In this document: piece by piece, positions 44,547 to 53,333 of the stretch
Layout of the letters: every line of letters begins with the position of its first letter
Position numbering within the stretch: the first letter of the stretch is position 1
DNA from: F22 sp963675625
GTDB taxonomy: Bacteria > Bacteroidota > Bacteroidia > Bacteroidales > Bacteroidaceae
Direction: 5' to 3'
Length of the DNA: 64,000 nt
Assembly: GCA_963675625.1 (NCBI GenBank)
Contig: OY776497.1
Coordinates: 2,232,001 to 2,296,000 of the forward strand
Made by a program: the position numbers and the translations under genes
The notes under the pieces: model-generated
Databases searched by the model: none
Seen by the model: only the letters and a program-made list of their open reading frames with translations
What the model was told of the DNA's origin: nothing

Positions 44547-46613
44547 ATGAACAAGCAAAACCAGCACAATCAGTGCCGTCAAAGAAATGCTCGATGGAGA
44601 CACTTTGACAACAACTCTTTTGCGGTGTTCCGTAGCATCAAACGTGAAGTTTCTATTGGTGTGCTTTCCGTGGCCACATTAGCGTGTGGTACTGTACTCA
44701 ATGTACAAGCACAAGAAACTGTAGAGCGCAAACAGATGCAACAGTACGCCCTAGACGAGATTGAGGTTACTGCCAGTCGTACTCCTCTTCAGGAGCTTCA
44801 GGCTGCTAGACCGGTTACTGTGCTGTCGCGTCAGGATATTCAGGCTGCGGCGGTGCAAAGTATTAATGACCTATTAAAGTATGCTGTAGGAGTTGATGTC
44901 CGTCAACGGGGAGCCTTCGGGGTCCAAACAGATATCTCCTTGCGTGGAGGTACGTTTGATCAAGTGACTATCTTACTTAATGGGATTAATATCACCAACG
45001 CAATGACAGGGCACTTAAGTGCCGATTTCCCAGTGGCTATGGAAGATGTAGAGCGCATCGAAGTGCTCGAAGGTCCAGCCGCACGTCTTTTCGGAACGTC
45101 CGCATTTTCAGGAGCTATTAATATCGTTACTCGTGCAGCCAAGCAGAGTGGGGTTACGCTTCGGGCTCTTGGTGGAGAGCATGGACTGTATAAGACAGGA
45201 GCGTCAGTGAGTCAGGTGGGCAAGCATATGCAACATCAAGTGTCTGCTAGTTATGGCCGTTCAGACGGTGCAGTAGAGAATAGCGATTTTCAACAGCGCA
45301 AGTTGTATTACCAAGGTCACCACGACAACGAACTGTTTGATGCCGATTGGCAAGCAGGCGTTTCTTCTCAAGATTTTGGAGCCAACACCTTTTATACAGC
45401 CAAGTATGCCAATCAATTTGAGGCCACTCGTCAATACTATGCTTCGGCAAAAGCAAAGACCAATAAAGGGTGGATCAAACTCGCTCCTAGTTTCTCCTTT
45501 CAGCGTACCAACGACCACTACGTGTTGATGCGCACCAATCCAGCAGCTTATCAAAATTTCCATCGATTGGATGTCTTCGGACACGGATTGAATGCCTTTT
45601 TAGAGTCTTCTTTGGGTAAGACCTCTGCTGGCTATGATATCCGTTGGGAAGAAATCTACAGTACCTCCCTGGGGAAACCATTAGGCGAAGGACATGAGAA
45701 GAAAGTACATGGTGAAGATGCTCACTACACCAAGCATGACTTCCGACGCAATTATAGTGCCTTCTTTGAACACAATATTGTATTGGACAAAGCGACTATC
45801 TCGCTAGGGGTCATGGCCAATAACAACTCTGCCTTGGATAATGGCCTTGATTTTTATCCAGGAGTAGATGTGAGTTATCGTCCTACCAATCAGTGGCGAT
45901 TATTTGCCTCATGGAATAAGGCTTTGCGCATGCCTACCTTTATCGATTTATATTACAACAGTCCCACATCAGAAGGCAATGTCGGTTTGCAACCAGAAAA
46001 GACAGAAGCCTTTTCTATTGGTGCAGAGTATCGTTCAGAGATCTTTAGTGGACGTGTCGATGCCTTTTACAATAAAGGCAAGGATATGATCGACTGGGTG
46101 ATGTATTCGGCAGATGATGCGTATCATGCAGCTGGTTTTGAGTTGGACAATATGGGCTTTTCGGTTCATACCACCACTCGATTCCAAGACTTGCTACCTA
46201 ATCAACACGTGTTGAAGAGTTTCAAGTTGGGCTATAGCTATATACATCAGAAACGACACGATGATACCCCTATCTACAAAAGCAATTATGCCCTACAATA
46301 CCTACGTCATAAAGTTGTCGCTAATTTAGGCATGCAGTTTATGCCAGGCTTCACCGGCAATATTGCTTATCGTTTTCAAGAACGTATGGGGCAATATATT
46401 GCGTTTGACGCAGATACCCATACCTCTACAGGGCATCTTGCCGACTATAAACCCTATGGGGTAGTCGATCTTAAGGTGCAATATGCTTGGAAGAAATGGA
46501 CTTTATTTGGCGAAGCATCTAATATCTTTGATGTAGATGTTGTCGATCTAGGTAATATCCCTCAACCAGGACGCTGGATGAAAGCAGGAGTAAGTTATAC
46601 CATCAATTGGTAA
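44547..46613 (+). CDS. TonB-dependent outer membrane receptor (BtuB/vitamin-type)
   Basis: 688 residues from the ATG at 44547. The longer frame beginning at 44448 runs through the promoter. The N-terminus has an extended signal (NARWRHFDNNSFAVFRSIKREVSIGVLSVATLACGTVLNVQAQ) reminiscent of long Bacteroidetes receptor signals. The TonB box region is followed by a plug domain (RPVTVLSRQDIQAAAVQSINDLLKYAVGVDV...RIEVLEGPAARLFGTSAFSGAINIVT). The remaining 470 residues form a 22-strand barrel ending VSYTINW with terminal aromatic residue. It resembles cobalamin-type receptors in size. The next gene is bioB, so a vitamin such as biotin or a precursor is possible, but a hairpin separates the two genes and the ligand is unproven. 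Confidence 0.92.
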   Translation: MNKQNQHNQCRQRNARWRHFDNNSFAVFRSIKREVSIGVLSVATLACGTVLNVQAQETVERKQMQQYALDEIEVTASRTPLQELQAARPVTVLSRQDIQAAAVQSINDLLKYAVGVDVRQRGAFGVQTDISLRGGTFDQVTILLNGINITNAMTGHLSADFPVAMEDVERIEVLEGPAARLFGTSAFSGAINIVTRAAKQSGVTLRALGGEHGLYKTGASVSQVGKHMQHQVSASYGRSDGAVENSDFQQRKLYYQGHHDNELFDADWQAGVSSQDFGANTFYTAKYANQFEATRQYYASAKAKTNKGWIKLAPSFSFQRTNDHYVLMRTNPAAYQNFHRLDVFGHGLNAFLESSLGKTSAGYDIRWEEIYSTSLGKPLGEGHEKKVHGEDAHYTKHDFRRNYSAFFEHNIVLDKATISLGVMANNNSALDNGLDFYPGVDVSYRPTNQWRLFASWNKALRMPTFIDLYYNSPTSEGNVGLQPEKTEAFSIGAEYRSEIFSGRVDAFYNKGKDMIDWVMYSADDAYHAAGFELDNMGFSVHTTTRFQDLLPNQHVLKSFKLGYSYIHQKRHDDTPIYKSNYALQYLRHKVVANLGMQFMPGFTGNIAYRFQERMGQYIAFDADTHTSTGHLADYKPYGVVDLKVQYAWKKWTLFGEASNIFDVDVVDLGNIPQPGRWMKAGVSYTINW

Positions 46614-46626
46614 CAATCATACCAAG

Positions 46627-46665
46627 CATGCTGTTAGGTTTTAGGACCTAGCAGCATGTCTTTTT
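46627..46665 (+). terminator. Intrinsic terminator between the receptor gene and bioB
   Basis: CATGCTGTTAGGT (46627-46639) pairs with ACCTAGCAGCATG (46646-46658), 13 bp with one G-U, 6-nt loop, followed by TCTTTTT. It ends 14 bp before the bioB ATG. No separate -7 box for bioB is obvious after it, so bioB expression may rely on read-through. Confidence 0.8.
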
Positions 46666-46678
46666 AAAACGATACAGA

Positions 46679-47629
46679 ATGACACAATATACTAAAGAGG
46701 CTTATTCCAAAGAAGCCTTACTTGAACTTGTCCATGCCGACAATAAAGCTCCTCTCTATACCTTAGCCCACCAAGCCAGATTGGCCTATCAAGGCAGTTC
46801 GTTTGAAACATGCAGCATTATCAATGCCCGTTCGGGACTTTGTGGTGAAGACTGCAAATGGTGTGCTCAGTCTAGGCATTTCTCTACTGGCGTGCCTCGT
46901 TATGATCTTGTTAAAGAAGAAGATGTCTTGCAGCAGACACAAGAAGCTGCATCCTATGGAGTCGATTATTTTTCTTTAGTGACTAGTGGGCGAGCGATCT
47001 CTCAGAACCATCTAGATACCCTATGTGGCTCTATAGATAAGGTGCAAGCAGCAGGTACTCCTATCAATATGTGTGCTTCTATGGGACTAGTCTCTAAAGA
47101 AAAGCTCCAGCAACTGTATAATCATGGAGTACACCGATACCATTGTAATTTGGAAACTTCTCCACGCCTCTTCCCTCAATTGGTCACTACACACACTATG
47201 GCCGAAAAAATAGAGGTCATCAAGTGGGCCAAAGAAATCGGTATGACCGTATGCAGTGGGGGCATTATCGGTATGGGAGAAACGATGGAAGATCGCATTG
47301 ATATGGCCCTTATGCTTCAATCATTACAGGTCGATTCAGTGGTTATCAATATTCTGATGCCCGTACCCGGTACCCCATTGGCGGATGCAAAGCCACTAAG
47401 CGAAGAAGAAATCTTGACTACGCTAGCCATGTTCAAGGTTGCTTGCCCCCAAGCGATGCTTCGAGTAGCTGGCGGACGCAAATATATATTGCCTTATATC
47501 GAGAAAGCATTGCATTGTGGAGTCAGTGCGCTACTTACTGGCAATTATTTGACTACCGTAGGGTGCGATACTTCTACGGATATGCAGCTCTTACATCAAG
47601 TACAAGAGGAATTAAACGAGTCACTATAG
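46679..47629 (+). CDS. bioB: Biotin synthase
   Basis: 316 residues. The radical-SAM cluster motif is CGEDCKWCAQS (CxxxCxxC), preceded by NARSGL. Other BioB blocks are HRYHCNLETSPRLFP, CSGGIIGMGETMEDRIDMA, NILMPVPGTPLAD and LRVAGGRKY (with the Arg ligand of the 2Fe-2S cluster). It inserts sulfur into dethiobiotin. Other bio genes are not in the window. It sits 65 bp after the TonB receptor gene, with a terminator hairpin in that gap. Confidence 0.97.
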   Translation: MTQYTKEAYSKEALLELVHADNKAPLYTLAHQARLAYQGSSFETCSIINARSGLCGEDCKWCAQSRHFSTGVPRYDLVKEEDVLQQTQEAASYGVDYFSLVTSGRAISQNHLDTLCGSIDKVQAAGTPINMCASMGLVSKEKLQQLYNHGVHRYHCNLETSPRLFPQLVTTHTMAEKIEVIKWAKEIGMTVCSGGIIGMGETMEDRIDMALMLQSLQVDSVVINILMPVPGTPLADAKPLSEEEILTTLAMFKVACPQAMLRVAGGRKYILPYIEKALHCGVSALLTGNYLTTVGCDTSTDMQLLHQVQEELNESL

Positions 47630-47767
47630 CGTTTTTGCAAGCGAATCTTTCCGAGCCTTGATTCAACGTGCTGTGTGAATGGACGCTCGAACTATTGATA
47701 TACTCACCTTGCACAAAAAACACTAACAGGATTTTATAGTCCCAATAAGTCCCTATAATACTAAATA

Positions 47768-47802
47768 CAAAACGGCCATAAGACAAATTCGTCTTATGGC
47801 CG
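47768..47802 (-). terminator. Terminator between bioB and trpS (convergent)
   Basis: CGGCCATAAGAC (47773-47784) pairs with GTCTTATGGCCG (47791-47802), a 12-bp stem with a 6-nt loop. On the minus strand it is followed by TTTTGTATTT, fitting termination of trpS. The plus-strand flank is poorer in T. The rest of the 197-bp gap shows nothing recognisable. Confidence 0.82.
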
Positions 47803-47826
47803 CTATATTTATAATATGTATCAGTC

Positions 47827-48816
47827 TTATCGGTCGAAACCAATAGTTTCACGTACGATACGTAATGTTTCAGCAGCACTAGCACTAGCTTTTTCAGCAC
47901 CTTCGGCAGCAATACGGTCAAGCAAAGCTCTATCAGAAGCATACATTGCGATGCGTTCACGGATAGGGTTTGTATAGGCCACAATATCTTCTGCTAGTTG
48001 TTTCTTAAGGTCGCCATAACGGATGGAACAGTCATTCCACTTCTCGTCGAAATAATCGTATGTTTCTTTACTAGATACAATATCTAAGAATGTAAACAGA
48101 TTTTCGATAACTTCTGGACGTGCGCTATTCGGTTCGGTAGGACCTGCATCAGTTACTGCCTTCATGACTTTCTTGCGGATAACCTTTTCTTCATCCATCA
48201 AGTAGATACAGTTTCCTTCACTTTTACCCATCTTACCACTACCATCTAGTCCAGGAATTTTGATCGCTGTATCGGCTAGTGAGAATGATTGTGGGATAGG
48301 GAATACTTCTTCTCCGTACATGTGGTTGAAACGGCGAGCAAATTTACGAGCCATTTCCATGTTTTGTTCCTGGTCTTTACCTACTGGCACCTTGTGCGCA
48401 CGGTGGATAAGGATGTCAGAAGCCATCAATGTAGGGTAAGTCAGTAGACCAGCGTTGACGTTATCAGGTTGCTTACGTGCCTTTTCCTTAAATGTGGTCG
48501 TACGCTCAAGTTCACCGAGGTAAGCGTTCATATTCAAGTAAAGGTACAATTCAAGCACCTCTTTCACGTCACTTTGAATATAGATTGGCGCTTTCTCAGG
48601 GTCGATACCACAAGCCAAGTATTCAGTCAGAATTGTGTAAGCACTTTGGCGGATTGCTTCAGGTTTCGGATGCGTTGTGAAGGAGTGCCAATCAGCGATG
48701 AAAAACATACAGTCATAGTTGTTTTGCATCTCTAAGAAGCTGCGGATGGCTCCGAAATAATTCCCAAGGTGTAAGTGACCCGTTGGGCGAATTCCGCTAA
48801 TTACTTTTTCCTTCAT
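47827..48816 (-). CDS. trpS: Tryptophanyl-tRNA synthetase
   Basis: 329 residues from the ATG at 48816; the frame extends 21 codons upstream without family support. Class I signatures: SGIRPTGHLHLGNYFGA (HIGH-type) and GKMGKSEGNCI (KMSKS-type). DADWHS-like FIADWHSFT and VPVGKDQEQNMEMAR are further TrpRS blocks. It charges tRNA-Trp. Its leader contains two stem-loops but no Trp-rich ORF; the gene is otherwise monocistronic, with a -7 box at 48933. Confidence 0.98.
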   Translation of the reverse strand: MKEKVISGIRPTGHLHLGNYFGAIRSFLEMQNNYDCMFFIADWHSFTTHPKPEAIRQSAYTILTEYLACGIDPEKAPIYIQSDVKEVLELYLYLNMNAYLGELERTTTFKEKARKQPDNVNAGLLTYPTLMASDILIHRAHKVPVGKDQEQNMEMARKFARRFNHMYGEEVFPIPQSFSLADTAIKIPGLDGSGKMGKSEGNCIYLMDEEKVIRKKVMKAVTDAGPTEPNSARPEVIENLFTFLDIVSSKETYDYFDEKWNDCSIRYGDLKKQLAEDIVAYTNPIRERIAMYASDRALLDRIAAEGAEKASASAAETLRIVRETIGFDR

Positions 48817-48886
48817 TTTAGTATTTCTAAATTTAAAAAATAGGTTTTTGATTGGAGATACATAAGGTGTGTATCTCATACAAAAG

Positions 48887-48936
48887 TTTGTTGCTCAGTA
48901 GCAAAGAGTTTCCCCCTTTTTCTACTGAGCAACAAA
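48887..48936 (-). repeat. Inverted repeat in the trpS leader / promoter region
   Basis: TTTGTTGCTCAGTAG (48887-48901) and CTACTGAGCAACAAA (48922-48936) form a perfect 15-bp stem with a 20-nt loop. The outer arm overlaps the trpS -7 box, so the transcript would start inside or next to the 5' arm. It may alternatively end the upstream dipeptidase transcript, but the T-run after it is weak. A smaller hairpin GAGATACA/TGTATCTC follows before the start codon. Confidence 0.65.
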
Positions 48937-48940
48937 GATA
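48933..48940 (-). promoter_or_regulatory. -7 promoter box for trpS
   Basis: TATCTTTG on the minus strand, 117 bp before the trpS ATG; fits TAnnTTTG. Confidence 0.5.
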
Positions 48941-48963
48941 ATAAAAAAACTTCTGGTAGAAAT

Positions 48964-50334
48964 TTATTTAGCCATGATTTTATCAAACTCTTGGTGGAAA
49001 CGGCATACAGCCACTACACCTTTGCGCCAGATGTCCAAACGGCAGTTCTCATTTGGTCCATGAATGCCATTGCTTTCAAGCCCAAATCCCATTAAAATAC
49101 TCTTTATACCAAGTACTTTTTCAAACGTAGAGATGATAGGGATACTACCACCACGGCGCACGGCTAATGGCTTCTTGCCAAAGGCCTCTTCAAATCCGAT
49201 TTCAGCTGCTTGGTATGCAGGAAGGTCTATCGGACACAGATAGGCATCTCCACCATGTAGAGGAGTTACTTTGACTTGTACACTTTTAGGAGCTATTTTT
49301 TCGATATGCGCTTGCATCAACTTAGAGATAGTCTCATGGTCTTGATTGGCTACCAAGCGACAAGATAGTTTGGCTGTCACCTTTGAAGGCAATACCGTTT
49401 TGCTGCCCTCCTCAGTGTATCCACCGAAGATGCCGCATAAGTCGAAGCTAGGACGGCAACTATTGCGTTCCAATGTCGAAAAACCTTCTTCTCCCCATAG
49501 GGCTTGTACGTCAAGTTTCTTTTTATAGGCTTCTTCATCAAAAGGAATAGAGGCGATCATTTCGCGTTCTCTGTCAGACATCGGTACGACATCATCGTAA
49601 AATCCAGGTACTGTAATACGTCCCTTTTCATCTTGAAGTTGGGCTATAATATTGCACAAAGCATTGATAGGATTGTGTACTGCACCACCAAAATGGCCAG
49701 AGTGCAAGTCATGATTAGGTCCAGTCACTTCGACTTCCCAATAAGCCAATCCTCGTAGCCCTGTTGTGATAGATGGCAGGTCATCGCCCAGCATAGATGT
49801 ATCGCTCACTAGGATGATATCGGCTTTCAGCATCTCTAGGTTTTCCTTGCAGAATACTTCCAAACTAGGACTACCAATCTCTTCTTCTCCTTCGAGTAAA
49901 AATTTGACGTTATGCGATAACAATCCTTCTTTGACTAGATATTCAAAGGCTTTGGCTTGAATGAAACTTTGTCCTTTATCATCGTCTGCACCACGCCCCC
50001 AGATGCGTCCATCGCGAATCTCTGGTTCAAATGGCGCCGAATCCCACAAGTCGAGTGGGGCTACCGGCATCACATCGTAGTGTCCATAGACCAATACCGT
50101 AGGGGCATTAGGGTCGATGATTTTTTCTCCGAAGACTACTGGGTGCCCTTGAGTGGGATATACCTCAGCATGATCTACTCCTGATTGTACTAGCAACTGT
50201 ACCCATTGGTTGGCACATCGCATCATATCTTCTTTGTGTTCAGATGCACTGCTCACACTAGGTATGCGAAGCAATGAAAAGAGTTCCTCAAGCATGCGAG
50301 GTTCCTCTTGTTGAATAAAATCTTGTATACTCAT
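48964..50334 (-). CDS. M20-family dipeptidase (metallopeptidase)
   Basis: 456 residues. M20 metal sites in order: VLVYGHYDVMPVAPLDLWDSAPFEP (His/Asp), WGRGADDDKGQSF (bridging Asp), LLEGEEEIGSPSLE (catalytic Glu-Glu), VSDTSMLG (Asp) and a late GLESNGIHGPNENCRL (His). The lid/dimerisation domain spans about residues 200-350. It matches the carnosinase/CNDP-like dipeptidases common in Bacteroidetes, acting in the cytoplasm on short peptides. It follows aroC by 31 bp on the same strand, so co-transcription is possible although unrelated in function. Confidence 0.93.
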   Translation of the reverse strand: MSIQDFIQQEEPRMLEELFSLLRIPSVSSASEHKEDMMRCANQWVQLLVQSGVDHAEVYPTQGHPVVFGEKIIDPNAPTVLVYGHYDVMPVAPLDLWDSAPFEPEIRDGRIWGRGADDDKGQSFIQAKAFEYLVKEGLLSHNVKFLLEGEEEIGSPSLEVFCKENLEMLKADIILVSDTSMLGDDLPSITTGLRGLAYWEVEVTGPNHDLHSGHFGGAVHNPINALCNIIAQLQDEKGRITVPGFYDDVVPMSDREREMIASIPFDEEAYKKKLDVQALWGEEGFSTLERNSCRPSFDLCGIFGGYTEEGSKTVLPSKVTAKLSCRLVANQDHETISKLMQAHIEKIAPKSVQVKVTPLHGGDAYLCPIDLPAYQAAEIGFEEAFGKKPLAVRRGGSIPIISTFEKVLGIKSILMGFGLESNGIHGPNENCRLDIWRKGVVAVCRFHQEFDKIMAK

Positions 50335-50365
50335 AGTTGGTTGGGTTATCTTGTCTATTGCGCGA

Positions 50366-51445
50366 CTATAATGTAGTCGCTTTATTCATCAAATAGTGGT
50401 CTAAAATAGTCATAGCAGCCATTGCTTCTACGATAGGGACTGCTCTAGGCACGACACAAGGATCATGACGACCGCGTGCCGTAAGGAGTGTGTCATGACC
50501 AGCATAATCGACCGTTTGTTGTTCCATTAATACAGTAGCTACCGACTTAAATGTAACACGGAAGTAGATATCCTCTCCGTTGGATATCCCCCCCTGAATT
50601 CCTCCTGAATAGTTGGTCTTTGTGCGGATCTGTCCATGGTCATTATAGAATGCATCATTGTGAGCCGATCCTGTATAGAGTGGGGCATCAACTCCATCGC
50701 CATATTGAAATGCTTTGGCTGCATTGATACTCATCATGGCTCCCCCTAGTGCCGCCCCCAATCGTCCGAAAACTGGTTGACCGATACCAGCAGGTACATT
50801 CTTGATCACACAGAATACTTCTCCACCGATGCTATCTCCTTTGCCTTTCGTCTCAAAGATGAGTTCTTCCATCTTCTGAGCTAGGACTTGGTCAGGGCAT
50901 CTCACTGGATTGTCTTCAATGGTTGTCAAGTCATATGCTGTATAGGGTTTATCCAATTTGAGGTCATGCACTTGCGAGACGAATGCAGTCACTTCTATCC
51001 CTAGTTGTTTAAGGGCCATTTTGCAAAGTGCTCCACCCACCACACGGGCAATGGTTTCACGTGCGCTACTGCGTCCTCCACCATTGTGGTCGCGAATGCC
51101 ATATTTCATCATATACGCATAATCAGCATGAGAAGGGCGATAGATCTCTCGCATATTGTTGTAGTCATTGGAATGTTGATTCTGATTTCGAATCATGAAA
51201 CCGATAGGGCATCCTGTACTTTTACCCTCAAAGATGCCAGATAGAAACTCGACTTTGTCTCCTTCTTTTCTACTGGTTGTGATGCGTGATTGACCAGGGC
51301 GTCTCCTATCCAATTCTGATTGTACAAAATCAAAATCTATTTCAATTCCTGCGGGGAAACCATCTATAACTCCACCGATTGCAGGTCCGTGAGATTCTCC
51401 AAAACTTGTGAGGCGAACGAAGTGCCCGAATGTATTATTGTACAT
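50366..51445 (-). CDS. aroC: Chorismate synthase
   Basis: 359 residues. Signatures: GESHGPAIGGVIDGFPAGI near the N-terminus, GRSSARETIARVVGGALCK, and RHDPCVVPRAVPIVEAM near the C-terminus, with conserved FMN-contacting Arg/His. It makes chorismate from EPSP with reduced FMN. The shikimate-pathway gene aroE lies at the far end of the window and the Phe/Tyr operon at 40-44 kb, so aromatic genes here are dispersed. Confidence 0.98.
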   Translation of the reverse strand: MYNNTFGHFVRLTSFGESHGPAIGGVIDGFPAGIEIDFDFVQSELDRRRPGQSRITTSRKEGDKVEFLSGIFEGKSTGCPIGFMIRNQNQHSNDYNNMREIYRPSHADYAYMMKYGIRDHNGGGRSSARETIARVVGGALCKMALKQLGIEVTAFVSQVHDLKLDKPYTAYDLTTIEDNPVRCPDQVLAQKMEELIFETKGKGDSIGGEVFCVIKNVPAGIGQPVFGRLGAALGGAMMSINAAKAFQYGDGVDAPLYTGSAHNDAFYNDHGQIRTKTNYSGGIQGGISNGEDIYFRVTFKSVATVLMEQQTVDYAGHDTLLTARGRHDPCVVPRAVPIVEAMAAMTILDHYLMNKATTL

Positions 51446-51555
51446 AATGTTTATCTGTCTGTGACGGGTTATTAGTTTCTTTGCGAAGATAGTAACAATA
51501 TATTACTTTTCCAATATTATTAATGCTTTCCTTGTAGGGATGTTTATTAAATTAT

Positions 51556-51563
51556 TATCTTTG
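51556..51563 (+). promoter_or_regulatory. -7 promoter box for the kinase-peptidase-PqqD-ABC cassette
   Basis: TATCTTTG, with a TTG at 51532-51534, 21 bp upstream. The longest open frame of the first gene starts with a GTG that overlaps this box, so the true start must be downstream. Confidence 0.65.
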
Positions 51564-51595
51564 TGGGAGATTCAATGATAAACAAGATAGACTGT

Positions 51596-52540
51596 ATGAA
51601 CCGGAAATATCACTTTATTGTGGCTGAGCATTACTTCTCACTCGTCCTGCCTGAGCAAGTAGATCTTTTTCAGTTGATTCCATCTCTAGCACCTTTTCAA
51701 CTAGAGAGTGATGACCATAGATTGCTGGAAACTCCTGCCATCTTTACATTGCATGTCGGAGCAGCTGATGGACAAGAGGGGTGTCTCCCTGCTGACCTGA
51801 AATATCAAGTAGAAGACGTCCCTAAAGAGGCTGAATCATTAATTACATTTGATTGGGACGAAGCCGATGCGCAAATTTTCCGTTCTCCAGACTTTTATTA
51901 CGTGAAGATGCAGCCTAAAGCATCGACTTATCAGTACACTTTGCGTTTATCTTCATCTTACGAGGTGGGTGTCACAGCTCTATCGGGAGATGCGATTATG
52001 GATGGTTTTGCCATCAATAACTTCTTGATGATGATATACACCTTTTCTACCGCTCACTTAAAAACCTTATTGATGCATTCGTCGGTGGCCATGCACGATG
52101 GGTATGCCTATATGTTTTTGGGCAAAAGTGGAACTGGCAAAAGCACGCATAGCCGTTTGTGGCTCACTCATATTCCAGATACTGACCTCTTAAACGATGA
52201 CAACCCTATTGTGCGCATTATTGATCATGAAGCGTGGGTATATGGTAGTCCTTGGAGTGGTAAAACACCATGTTATCGCAACCTCTCTCTTCCCTTGGGA
52301 GCTGTTGTGCGATTGTCGCAAGCTCCTTACAATAAAATTACTCAAGATGATGTGGTACAAAGTTTCGCTTCTTTGATGCCTTCTTGTTCTGTATTGCGAC
52401 AAGATAAATGCATGCTCAATAATTTGAAGGCCACCTTGATTGAATTAGCTCAGAAGCAGTTGACGTATTCTTTGGAATGTCTTCCAGATGAAGCAGCCGC
52501 TCGTTTGTGTTATGCTACCGTGCATCATCCTACAAAATAA
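51596..52540 (+). CDS. HPr-kinase-like P-loop protein (serine kinase family) of a putative peptide-modification cassette
   Basis: 314 residues from the ATG at 51596; an ATG at 51575 is possible, while the GTG at 51563 lies in the promoter box. Residues 1-150 form a beta-rich domain with no assigned function. The C-terminal part has Walker A GKSGTGKST at 176-184, then LLNDDNPIVRI (two acidic residues at 201-202) and GSPWSGKT. This is the HPr kinase/PEPCK-like arrangement. Proteins of this type occur in lasso and other RiPP clusters, where one (in the paeninodin cluster) phosphorylates the precursor. First gene of four tightly spaced genes; the peptidase gene begins 11 bp after its stop. Confidence 0.85.
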   Translation: MNRKYHFIVAEHYFSLVLPEQVDLFQLIPSLAPFQLESDDHRLLETPAIFTLHVGAADGQEGCLPADLKYQVEDVPKEAESLITFDWDEADAQIFRSPDFYYVKMQPKASTYQYTLRLSSSYEVGVTALSGDAIMDGFAINNFLMMIYTFSTAHLKTLLMHSSVAMHDGYAYMFLGKSGTGKSTHSRLWLTHIPDTDLLNDDNPIVRIIDHEAWVYGSPWSGKTPCYRNLSLPLGAVVRLSQAPYNKITQDDVVQSFASLMPSCSVLRQDKCMLNNLKATLIELAQKQLTYSLECLPDEAAARLCYATVHHPTK

Positions 52541-52551
52541 ATGACTGGTTT

Positions 52552-53028
52552 ATGTGTGCATCCGAATCATTACAACTAAAGAATGAGGTTTTTCTTCCTT
52601 ATGTTGGGCAGCTGATAGCGCAGGGTAAATCTGTGATTATTATGGTGCGTGGCAATAGCATGAATCCTTTTTTGCTCGATCGTCGAGATCAAGTAGTCAT
52701 AGGTCCGTGCCATGTAGATGATCTGGCCGTTGGTGATTGTGTGCTCGCCCGTGAAAATTCCGATGCGCACATGTTCTTATTGCATAGGGTGATTGCTCTT
52801 AGTGACACGTATATCATGATGCAAGGTGATGGCAACTGGACGGGCACGGAAACCTGTTTGCGCAGTGAGGTGATAGGCAAAGTCACTCATGTCATCCGAT
52901 TAGGTAAGACCTATCCTGTGGATGGCAAGATGTGGAAACGTTATTCTGCTGTGTGGGCTATCTTGACTCCTATGCGTCGTTGGTTATTGGCCATCTACCG
53001 TAGAATCCCTAAAAAGAAATTGAAATAG
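52552..53028 (+). CDS. S24/S26-family peptidase-like protein with Ser/His (ER-type) motif
   Basis: 158 residues from the ATG at 52552; the upstream frame overlaps the kinase gene. The nucleophile motif is VRGNSMNPFL with Ser36-Met37. Where bacterial signal peptidase I has a Lys, this protein has LLHRVIAL with His78, followed by GDGN at 92-95. The H-R-V plus G-D-x-N pattern is that of ER/archaeal (S26B) signal peptidases. There is no N-terminal membrane anchor; the C-terminal end is a basic amphipathic segment (WAILTPMRRWLLAIYRRIPKKKLK) that may touch the membrane. In this cluster it could cleave a leader peptide; catalytic activity is inferred from motifs only. Confidence 0.82.
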   Translation: MCASESLQLKNEVFLPYVGQLIAQGKSVIIMVRGNSMNPFLLDRRDQVVIGPCHVDDLAVGDCVLARENSDAHMFLLHRVIALSDTYIMMQGDGNWTGTETCLRSEVIGKVTHVIRLGKTYPVDGKMWKRYSAVWAILTPMRRWLLAIYRRIPKKKLK

Positions 53029-53048
53029 ACAGAATATAGAAACAAGAT

Positions 53049-53318
53049 ATGAAAAAGAAACCCGGATTTGATCTCCACGAAATAGGAGATACTTTTATGA
53101 TCACAGCTGATGGATCGCATGTGGATTTTACACAAGTTATCAACTTAAATGAAACAGCTGCATATATTTGGCAGCAGTGTCCTGTTGGCCAAGAAGTCAA
53201 CCATCAGGAGTTGGTCGATGCCTTGATGAAAGAGTATGAAGTCGATGAATCATTAGCCCAAAAAGATGTGCATGATTTATTGCTCAAATGGGTCGAAATC
53301 GGATTATTTGAATCATAA
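53049..53318 (+). CDS. PqqD-like RiPP recognition element protein
   Basis: 89 residues. The arrangement (beta hairpin with ITADGSHVDFTQVINLNETAAYIWQQCPVGQEVNHQELVDALMKEYEVDESLAQKDVHDLLLKWVEIGLF) matches PqqD-like proteins: the L-N-x-T/E-A-x-x-I-W core followed by winged-helix helices and the D-V-x-x-F/L-L-x-x-L/W ending. PqqD domains bind the leader of precursor peptides and present them to modifying enzymes. It lies 20 bp after the S26-like gene and 15 bp before the ABC exporter gene, so co-expression is almost certain. No radical SAM or cyclase partner is encoded nearby. Confidence 0.9.
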   Translation: MKKKPGFDLHEIGDTFMITADGSHVDFTQVINLNETAAYIWQQCPVGQEVNHQELVDALMKEYEVDESLAQKDVHDLLLKWVEIGLFES

Positions 53319-53333
53319 CGATTAATTGTCGCC

